Assembly (NCBI GenBank): GCA_020633465.1 | Contig: JACKDN010000035.1 | Location: 15,267 to 79,266, forward strand | DNA from: Myxococcales bacterium | GTDB lineage: Bacteria; Myxococcota_A; Bradymonadia; UBA7976; UBA1532 | DNA: 64,000 nt | Direction of reading: 5' to 3' | Shown here: in pieces, positions 57,928 through 64,000 of the stretch | Position numbering within the stretch: position 1 is the stretch's first letter | How the letters are laid out: every line of letters begins with the position of its first letter | Notes under the pieces: model-generated | Databases searched by the model: none | What the model saw: the letters and a program-made list of their open reading frames with translations, nothing else | Told to the model about the DNA's origin: nothing | Translations under genes and position numbers: made by a program

Positions 57928-58623
57928 ATGCAGCCCCACGTCCCCCCGCTGAAGCCGCAGCTGCCGCCCGCCTGGCTCGACGTCGTCGGCGACGAGTTCC
58001 AGAAGCCGTACATGTTCCAGCTGAAGGAGTTCCTGCTGGGCGAGAAGGCGCGCTACCCCGTCTTCCCGCCGGGCAAGGACATGTTCAACGCCTTCTGGTA
58101 CACGCCCTTCGATCAGGTGCGCGTGGTGCTCTTGGGGCAGGATCCGTACCACGGGCCGGGGCAGGCGCACGGGCTGTGCTTCAGCGTGCGCCGCGGGGTG
58201 CCGCCGCCGCCGTCGCTGCAGAACATGTTCAAGGAGCTGCACGACGACCTGGGCGTGCCCATCCCGCGGCACGGCGAGCTGACGCACTGGGCGAAGCAGG
58301 GCGTGCTGATGCTCAACACCGTGCTCAGCGTGCGCGCGCGGCAGGCCAACTCGCACCGCGGGCAGGGCTGGGAGACCTTCACCGACCGGGTGATCCAGGT
58401 GCTGGCGCAGCAGCGCGAGGGCCTGGTGTTCGTGCTGTGGGGATCGGCCGCGGGGCGCAAGGCGCAGATGATCGACGGGCGGCGTCACCTCATCCTGCGC
58501 GCGCCGCACCCCTCGCCGCTGTCGGCGCACCGGGGCTTCATGGGCTGCCGGCACTTCTCGAGGATTCAGGCGTACCTGGCCGAGCGCAACCCGCCGCCCA
58601 TCGACTGGGCGCTGCCGGACTGA
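57928..58623 (+). CDS. ung: Uracil-DNA glycosylase, family 1
   Basis: A 231-residue enzyme that removes uracil from DNA to start base-excision repair. The water-activating loop is 'VVLLGQDPYHGPGQAHGLCFSV' with catalytic Asp72. Next comes 'LLMLNTVLSVR'-like 'VLMLNTVLSVRARQANSHRGQGW', and the minor-groove loop is 'APHPSPLSAHRGFMGCRHFS' with the catalytic His. Length and order are normal. It begins 31 bases after the oxygenase gene and 35 bases before the DUF5924 gene. Confidence 0.95.
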   Translation: MQPHVPPLKPQLPPAWLDVVGDEFQKPYMFQLKEFLLGEKARYPVFPPGKDMFNAFWYTPFDQVRVVLLGQDPYHGPGQAHGLCFSVRRGVPPPPSLQNMFKELHDDLGVPIPRHGELTHWAKQGVLMLNTVLSVRARQANSHRGQGWETFTDRVIQVLAQQREGLVFVLWGSAAGRKAQMIDGRRHLILRAPHPSPLSAHRGFMGCRHFSRIQAYLAERNPPPIDWALPD

Positions 58624-58658
58624 CACACTGCGCCGAACCGGAGCGCGCGGGAGGACGC

Positions 58659-59783
58659 ATGGGGCTCGGGCCGACCGAGGCCGCCGAGATCGAGGCGCGG
58701 GCCGATCTGCCCACGGCGCCCGACGGGCTGCCGGCGCTCGACGAGCGGCCGCCCGGCGGCGCCCGCGAGCCTGGCCCGCTGCGCGCCCTGCTGGCCCGAC
58801 ATCACCGCAAGCTGTGGTGGCTGCACTCGTTCTACGCACTGGGCCTGGGCGTCTTCGTCGTCGTCTTCGCCCAGCGCGGCTATCAGTACGCGCGCTGGCT
58901 GACGCTGTCGCTGGTGGCCATCTGGCTCATCCTGCTGACCACCTTCCGCATCGTCGGCTCGGGCCGCGCGCAGAGGCTGGACGATCCCAAGCTGAAGCTG
59001 CGCTTCCTGGTCATGACCTATCTGCTGAAGAACCTGTATCAGACGATGCTGTTCTTCCTGCTGCCCTTCTACTGGCGCACCGCGACCATCGACGCGGGCA
59101 ACCGCTGGTTCGTGGTCGGCCTGGCGCTGTGTACGGTGCTGGCGACGCTCGACCTGGTGTTCGACCGGGTGCTCATGCGCTGGCGGCTGGTGGCCAGCGT
59201 CTACTACGTGATGGCGCTGTTCTCGTGCCTGAACCTGGCCATCCCCGCGCTGTGGCCGATGCCGGCGTCGTGGAGCCTGCTGCTGGCGGCGTTCGTGTCG
59301 ACGGTGGCCTTCTGGACGCTGCACGTGCCCATCCGCACGCTGCGCCAGCCGAAGATGCTGGGCCTGCTGGCGCTGACCGCGGGCCTCTCGGTGCTCAGCG
59401 CGTGGGGCTGCCGGCGCGTCGTGCCGCCGGTGCCGCTGAACCTGATGCACGCCGCCGTCGGCCCCACCCTGCAGGACGACGGCCGCCTGACCTACGAGGT
59501 GTCGGCGCTGCACAGCTCGGTGATGCGCGACACCATCGCCGTCACCGACGTCTTCACGCCCGCCGGCGCCGGCGAGGCCTTCGTGCACGTGTGGCGCCTC
59601 GACGGCCGCGAGATGCTGCGGTTGAACCCCGAGGTCGATCAGGTGAAGCCCCAGCGCCTGCGCCTGCGCTCGTCCCTGCGCAGGTCCCAGCTGCCCCGCG
59701 ACAAGGCGGGCGTCTGGACCATCGACGTCGAGACCGACGGCGGCCAGCTCGTCGGGCGCTTCCGCTTCACCGTCCGCGACTGA
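58659..59783 (+). CDS. DUF5924 / DUF2914 membrane protein
   Basis: A 374-residue inner-membrane protein; ATG 58659 follows GGGAGG. After a cytosolic N-terminus of about 45 residues come seven or so helices ('LHSFYALGLGVFVVVFAQRGY', 'TLSLVAIWLILLTTF', 'LVMTYLLKNLYQTMLFFLLPFYW', 'WFVVGLALCTVLATLDLVF'), matching DUF5924. The periplasmic C-terminal 90 residues ('HVWRLDGREMLRLNPEVDQVKPQRLRLRSSL', 'KAGVWTIDVETDGGQLVGRFRFTV') match DUF2914, a small beta domain. The pairing is established in Proteobacteria, but the role is unknown. Confidence 0.85.
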   Translation: MGLGPTEAAEIEARADLPTAPDGLPALDERPPGGAREPGPLRALLARHHRKLWWLHSFYALGLGVFVVVFAQRGYQYARWLTLSLVAIWLILLTTFRIVGSGRAQRLDDPKLKLRFLVMTYLLKNLYQTMLFFLLPFYWRTATIDAGNRWFVVGLALCTVLATLDLVFDRVLMRWRLVASVYYVMALFSCLNLAIPALWPMPASWSLLLAAFVSTVAFWTLHVPIRTLRQPKMLGLLALTAGLSVLSAWGCRRVVPPVPLNLMHAAVGPTLQDDGRLTYEVSALHSSVMRDTIAVTDVFTPAGAGEAFVHVWRLDGREMLRLNPEVDQVKPQRLRLRSSLRRSQLPRDKAGVWTIDVETDGGQLVGRFRFTVRD

Positions 59784-59895
59784 GCCACGCTCCCATCGAG
59801 TAAGATCCCATCCGCCCCGCCGTCGGGTGCCGCGCGAGCGTCCACGCGCGGCCAGGGGGGTCGATGTCGGCGGGCCGCTCGGGAAACGAAGGCCC

Positions 59896-61725
59896 ATGCA
59901 CCTCTCACCCGCCCGCCTCGCGGCCGCGGCCCTCTGCGCCGCCACCCTGGCGCCCACCCTCGCCGCGGCCTGCGGCGGCGTCTTCTGCAACTCGGGCCCC
60001 GGCCAGCCGCCCGTCGCACAAGCGGGCGAGAACATCGTCTTCGCGCCCGACGGCGACCAGATGCACATGATCGTGCGCCTGACCTGGTCGGGCCCACCCA
60101 CCGAGTTCGGGTGGCTGATGCCCGTGCCGCCGGACGTCGAGGCGGCGGTCGCGCCCGAGGGCCTGTTCGTCCAGCTCGACCAGGCCCTCACGCCCTTCTT
60201 CGTCCTGCGCGCCGTCTTTCAGGAGGGCTGCGGCGACGATGGCTTCGGTGGCATGGGGGGCAGCCCCGGCGCGGGCGGTCAGCCCGGCGCGGGCGGCTCG
60301 GCCGGCGTCGACGTGCTGGCGCGGGCGCCGGTGGGGCCCTACGACATGGTGGTGCTGCGCGGCGACGACTTCGGCGCCATCGAGGGTTGGCTGCGCACGA
60401 ACGACTTCCAGGTGCCCAACGGCGCCGCCGCGGTGATGCAGCCCTACCTCGAGATGCGGCAGGCCTTCATGGCGCTGAAGCTCCTGCCCGGCACGTCGGG
60501 CGGCGACGTGGTGCCGGTGCACCTGACCTTCACCAGCCCCACGCCGGCCATCCCGTTGCGCCCGACCGGCCTGGCGGCCGACCGCGACATGCCCATCCGC
60601 GTGCACCTGCTGGGGCCGGCGCGCGCGGTGCCGATCAACTACCTGCACGTGCAGATCGACCAGGCGCGGGTCGACTGGAGCACCGGCGGCGACAACTACG
60701 ACGACGTGGTGGCGGTGGCGGTGGACGACGCGGGCGGGCAGGCGTTCGCGACGGACTTCGCGGGGACGTTCCGCCCCGTGGCGCCGAGGCGCCTCGAGTC
60801 GGCGACGCTCGAGGCGGTGGCCGCCGCCCGCACCGTGGGCGAGCTGCGCGCCGTCGCCGACGGCGACGCCGTCTGGTACCTGATCAACGGCCCGGACACC
60901 CTGCGCGTGCTGCGCGCGGCCCTCGATCCGAACGCCGAGATCGGCGCGGACGACGTCCTGGCCCGCCTCACGTGCCCTTGGAACGGCTGCGGCATCCCGC
61001 CCTCGGTGGACGCGGTCGGGCTGGACGGCGCCGCCCTCGTCGAGCGCCTCGAGGGCGAGATCTTCGGCCCGTGGGAGCGCATCGACGCCCTGTTCGACGC
61101 GCACCCCTTCGTCACCCGCCTCACCACCCGCATGGACATGGACGAGATGACCGTCGACCCGGTCTTCGATTTCAACCCCGATCTCGACCGGGTGTCGGCG
61201 CAGCGCCAGGCCTTCCGGTTCTTCCGCTGCGCGCCCGGGGGCGGGTGGGATCCCGTGCGGGGCCACATCGAGTTCAATGACGGCCGGTTCATGGGCGCGG
61301 TCCGGTCGCGCAACCAGGCCATCCGGCGGCGCGACGGGCGCGTGGTCCAGGGGGCCGGGCTGCGCGGCGCGTGGATCGTCGAGCAGCACTACGCCGCGGG
61401 CCAGCCGGACATCGTGGCGGACTACGCCGATCAGGCGACCGAGACGCGGGTGCGGCCGAGTTACCCCACCTACCAGGACGGGGACGACGGCGCCGGGGGC
61501 CTGGACGGCGACGACGGCGCCGGGGCCGCGGGCGGCGCGCCGAACGTCGGCGGGTCCGGCGAGCCGTGGACGCCGCCCGGATCGTATCGCGAGCCCGACG
61601 GGGGCGCCGGCGCGGGGGCCGACGACGACGACACGGGCTGCGACTGCCGCGCGGACGGCGGCGACGCCTCGACCGCGTGGCTGGCCGTCCTTCTCCTGGC
61701 GGCCCTGCGGCGCCGGCGCCGCTGA
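59896..61725 (+). CDS. DUF2330 protein with MYXO-CTERM-like tail
   Basis: A 609-residue exported protein. The signal peptide ends A-A-A, followed directly by the DUF2330 hallmark 'CGGVFCNSGPGQPPVAQAGENIVFA' and 'TEFGWLMPVPPDVE'. DUF2330 runs to about residue 340. A long unknown region follows ('DPVFDFNPDLDRVSAQRQAF'), then a Gly/Asp linker and 'TGCDCRADGG', a hydrophobic helix and five arginines. The Cys-helix-Arg end is a MYXO-CTERM sorting signal. A Gly-rich insert ('GFGGMGGSPGAGGQPGAGG') breaks the DUF2330 domain near residue 120. The function of DUF2330 is unknown. Confidence 0.85.
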   Translation: MHLSPARLAAAALCAATLAPTLAAACGGVFCNSGPGQPPVAQAGENIVFAPDGDQMHMIVRLTWSGPPTEFGWLMPVPPDVEAAVAPEGLFVQLDQALTPFFVLRAVFQEGCGDDGFGGMGGSPGAGGQPGAGGSAGVDVLARAPVGPYDMVVLRGDDFGAIEGWLRTNDFQVPNGAAAVMQPYLEMRQAFMALKLLPGTSGGDVVPVHLTFTSPTPAIPLRPTGLAADRDMPIRVHLLGPARAVPINYLHVQIDQARVDWSTGGDNYDDVVAVAVDDAGGQAFATDFAGTFRPVAPRRLESATLEAVAAARTVGELRAVADGDAVWYLINGPDTLRVLRAALDPNAEIGADDVLARLTCPWNGCGIPPSVDAVGLDGAALVERLEGEIFGPWERIDALFDAHPFVTRLTTRMDMDEMTVDPVFDFNPDLDRVSAQRQAFRFFRCAPGGGWDPVRGHIEFNDGRFMGAVRSRNQAIRRRDGRVVQGAGLRGAWIVEQHYAAGQPDIVADYADQATETRVRPSYPTYQDGDDGAGGLDGDDGAGAAGGAPNVGGSGEPWTPPGSYREPDGGAGAGADDDDTGCDCRADGGDASTAWLAVLLLAALRRRRR

Positions 61726-61728
61726 GCG

Positions 61729-62583
61729 TCAGCCGGCGCCCTCGAAGGCCGCCGCCTGCCCACCCAGCCCCGCCTCGAGGTGCTCGACCAGCGCGCGCAC
61801 CCGGCGGCTCTGCCACAGCGCCTGGTGGTACAGCAGCCACAGCGCGGTCGCCGCCGCCTCGAGGGGCGGCCCCTGGCGAAGCAGGCGCGGGTTGGCGTCC
61901 CCCAGGAAGCAGGGCAGCGGGCCGCGCCAGTCGCCGGCGCACAGCACGCGCTCGAGCGCTGGCACGGTGTTGACGGTCATCACCGGCGCGACGCCCTGCT
62001 GCCGCAGCCAGCGGGCCGCGCCCAGGTGGCCGAGATCACGGGTGAAGCCGGCCCAGGCCAGGGCGTCGGGCCGCGGGCAGTCCGCCGGCGCGTAGACGGC
62101 CCAGGCCACCGTGGCCAGGCGGCGGCCGACGGCGTCCGGCGGCGGGTCGTCGGCGAAGCGCAGCGCCACCTCGGCCTGGCGCGTGCCCAGCTCGAGGGCG
62201 CGGTCGGCGAAGGTGCTCTGCACCTGCACCGCCGGGTAGGCCCGCGCGAAGTCGGCCAGCAGCGGGCCGAGCAACGGCAGCAGCGCCTCGGGCGCGGTCA
62301 GCCGCACCTCGCCCGCCGGCTCGCCGCCGACCTCGAGCAGGGCGTCCTCGAGCTCGCACATGCGCGCGGCCATCGCCTCGGCGTGGGCCAGCACCTCCTC
62401 GCCCAGCGGCGTCGGGTGGTAGCGCCCGCCGGCCCGCGCGAACAGCCGCGCGCCGACGGCGTCTTCGAGCGCGCGCAGGCGCCGGTACACGGTCGAGTGA
62501 TCGACGCCCAGGGCCTCGGCGGCGCCCACCAGCCCGCCCGCGCGCCCGATCTCCCGCAGAAGCTGTGCGTCGTCCCAGCGCAT
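61729..62583 (-). CDS. LysR-family transcriptional regulator
   Basis: A 284-residue regulator with a helix-turn-helix 'LLREIGRAGGLVGAAEALGVDHSTVYRRLRALEDAVGARLF' and a shortened effector domain ('GEVRLTAPEALLPLLGPLLADFARAYPAVQVQ'). It is divergent from the pirin gene, a gene pairing often seen in Proteobacteria, and presumably regulates it. It converges on the DUF2330 gene with a 3-base gap. Confidence 0.9.
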   Translation of the reverse strand: MRWDDAQLLREIGRAGGLVGAAEALGVDHSTVYRRLRALEDAVGARLFARAGGRYHPTPLGEEVLAHAEAMAARMCELEDALLEVGGEPAGEVRLTAPEALLPLLGPLLADFARAYPAVQVQSTFADRALELGTRQAEVALRFADDPPPDAVGRRLATVAWAVYAPADCPRPDALAWAGFTRDLGHLGAARWLRQQGVAPVMTVNTVPALERVLCAGDWRGPLPCFLGDANPRLLRQGPPLEAAATALWLLYHQALWQSRRVRALVEHLEAGLGGQAAAFEGAG

Positions 62584-62590
62584 GGCCCAC

Positions 62591-62604
62591 TTGCATCAGC
62601 GCAA
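62591..62604. promoter_or_regulatory. LysR-box-like repeat
   Basis: TTGC and GCAA flank six bases (ATCAGC), fitting the T-N11-A interrupted palindrome bound by LysR proteins. It starts 8 bases upstream of the LysR start codon, on the pirin side. Confidence 0.35.
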
Positions 62605-62761
62605 ACACAACCTTGCCGAGGCGCCCGTGCGAGCGGCCCGATCGGGCGCTACTGTTTCACCATCGCAAGCGACGACGCAAGCCGACCGCTCGGCGAGCCC
62701 GCCGCGGAGCGACGAGACCGGCGCGCGACCCGCGCGCCGCCACCCAAAAGGAGGGCCCACC

Positions 62762-63454
62762 ATGAAGACCCATCTGCGCCGCGCCGACGCCCGCGGCCAC
62801 GCCGATCACGGCTGGCTGGACACCCGCCACACCTTCAGCTTCGCCGGCTACTACGACCCGCGCTTCATGGGGTTCGGCGATCTGCGGGTGATCAACGAAG
62901 ACCACATCGCGGCCGGCGCCGGCTTCCCGAAGCACCCGCACCGCGACATGGAGATCGTCAGCTACGTCGTCGAGGGCGCGCTGGCCCACGCCGACACGCT
63001 GGGCACGGGCTCGGTCATCCGGCCGGGCGAGGTGCAGCTGATGAGCGCGGGCCGGGGCATCGCCCACAGCGAGTACAACCACTCGAAGGACGAGGGCGTG
63101 CACCTGCTGCAGATCTGGCTGTTGCCGGCCGAGCAGGGCACCGCGCCGCGCTACGACCAGAAGGCGTTCCCCACGCACGAGCGGGGGCTGCGGCTGGTGG
63201 TCTCGCCCGACGGCCGCGACGGCTCGCTGACGATCGGGCAGGACGTCGATCTGCACCGCCTGCTGCTCGACGGCGACGCCACCGCCCAGCTCGCGCCGCG
63301 CCGCGGGCGCGTGTGGGTGCAGCTGGTGAAGGGCGGCCTCGAGGTGGCCGGCGAGCGCCTCGAGCCCGGCGACGGGTTGGCGATCGTCGAGCCCGACGAC
63401 CTCACCTTCCGGGCCCACGGCGGCGCCGAGGCGCTGGTGTTCGACCTGCGCTGA
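62762..63454 (+). CDS. Pirin-family bicupin protein
   Basis: A 230-residue protein; ATG 62762 follows AAAAGGAGGG. The N-terminal cupin is complete: 'DHGWLDTRHTFSFAGYYDPRFMGFGDLRVINED', metal ligands in 'FPKHPHRDMEIVSYVVEG', and 'MSAGRGIAHSEYNHS'. The length matches the YhhW type rather than the longer human pirin type. Members show quercetinase or redox-sensor activity; the physiological substrate is uncertain. It is likely controlled by the divergent LysR gene. Confidence 0.92.
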   Translation: MKTHLRRADARGHADHGWLDTRHTFSFAGYYDPRFMGFGDLRVINEDHIAAGAGFPKHPHRDMEIVSYVVEGALAHADTLGTGSVIRPGEVQLMSAGRGIAHSEYNHSKDEGVHLLQIWLLPAEQGTAPRYDQKAFPTHERGLRLVVSPDGRDGSLTIGQDVDLHRLLLDGDATAQLAPRRGRVWVQLVKGGLEVAGERLEPGDGLAIVEPDDLTFRAHGGAEALVFDLR

Positions 63455-63605
63455 GCAGGGCCGAAGCCCGGCCGTCGTCGTAGGCGACACGGCGAAGCGC
63501 GAACGGCCGCTCGTCCCCGCGCGGTCGACGCGGAGCGACGCGCGCTGCCCCTCGGCAGGATCGACGACGACGACGACTCGGGCGTCGTGTGGGCCGCGAC
63601 GCCGC

Positions 63606-64000
63606 TCAGGGCGCCGCGGCCCACCCGTACGCCACGCAGCCGTCCACCGCGTAGGCCACGCCCACCACGCCCTCGAGGCTGCGCGCGCCCACCGGGCGGA
63701 AGGTGGGGGTGGGCCCGCCGCGCGTGGCCAGCCGCGCGAACCGCCAGGCGCTGCGTTCCCGCGGCGTCGCGGTGCGCGTGCTGCCCAGCCACAGGCCCGC
63801 GTCGGGATCCCCCAGCCCGTACAGCAGCGCCGGCGTCGCGCCGAAGGCGCCCAGCACCGGCGCCTCGACCACGCGGCGCGCGTCCGCGACGTGCCGCTCC
63901 CAGTCGTCGGCGTTCGACGGCAGGGCGCCGCGCGCGTACGCGTAGGTGACGCCGTCCGCGCCCACCGCGACGGCCGGCGCGCCCTCGAAGGCGGCGAGCG
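63606..64000 (-). CDS. Unknown protein, 5' part outside the window
   Basis: The last 131 residues of a protein that continues beyond the window. They read as beta-rich blades ('AVAVGADGVTYAYARG', 'APVLGAFGATPALLYGLGDPDAGLWLGS', 'LEGVVGVAYAVDGCVAYGWAAAP') of the sort seen in secreted propeller proteins. There is no motif to fix a function. The 151 bases between it and the convergent pirin gene hold no feature I can support. Confidence 0.55.
   Translation of the reverse strand, partial: LAAFEGAPAVAVGADGVTYAYARGALPSNADDWERHVADARRVVEAPVLGAFGATPALLYGLGDPDAGLWLGSTRTATPRERSAWRFARLATRGGPTPTFRPVGARSLEGVVGVAYAVDGCVAYGWAAAP

Overview
The window is very GC-rich DNA with tightly packed genes on both strands and no rRNA, tRNA or CRISPR array that I could find. 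It most resembles a Myxococcota (former Deltaproteobacteria) chromosome. Three proteins end in a MYXO-CTERM-like tail (Gly-Cys, hydrophobic helix, Arg cluster). About ten genes encode lipoproteins with long Asp/Ala/Gly/Pro linkers, and a surface-protein flavour (VIT/VWA, spondin, C-type lectin, Kelch, FG-GAP) runs throughout. The placement rests on these traits only, with no marker gene.

Layout. 1-8 kb: an MMPL/RND transporter with a lipoprotein, a divergent cytochrome c-NnrU fusion, a class III aminotransferase, and a PQQ-type sugar dehydrogenase with a TerB-like protein. 8-12 kb: a VIT/VWA surface protein immediately followed by its probable processing protease, a rhombosortase, then small envelope proteins. 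12.2-17.5 kb (minus): four overlapping genes for a repeat lipoprotein, an outer-membrane barrel, an alpha/beta-hydrolase lipoprotein and a MYXO-CTERM lipase-like protein. 17.6-22.4 kb (plus): four genes for a VTC-domain protein, a DUF4956 membrane protein, an HlyD adaptor fused to a beta-propeller, and a TolC-like lipoprotein. This is the best candidate for an undescribed system. 22.5-36 kb: secreted and lipoprotein genes (four spondin domains, endonuclease I, lectin, Cys-rich protein), a fatty-acid-hydroxylase-like membrane enzyme, DUF1697 and a Ser/Thr kinase. 36-44 kb: a short YgfK-like Fe-S oxidoreductase with a phosphodiester glycosidase, converging on an operon of two PLP enzymes and a nitrilase-family amidohydrolase. 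44-48 kb: a 12-unit Cys-repeat lipoprotein, then an envelope protein, an ECF sigma factor and its putative anti-sigma partner. 48-64 kb: LysR-controlled redox genes, an Hsp70-like protein, a hydrolase lipoprotein, a Kelch lipoprotein, a small palindromic element, a 2OG-Fe(II) oxygenase, uracil-DNA glycosylase, a DUF5924/DUF2914 protein, a DUF2330 MYXO-CTERM protein and a LysR/pirin pair. Genes at both window ends are cut.

Themes. Neighbouring genes in operons often overlap by a start-stop NTGA or similar junction, implying translational coupling. Reading frames break in at least six places, mostly inside very GC-rich or repetitive linkers. Some of these are probably sequence errors and should be checked before any gene is called dead. 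The stretch 35801-36094 between the kinase and the YgfK-like gene shows no feature I can support.
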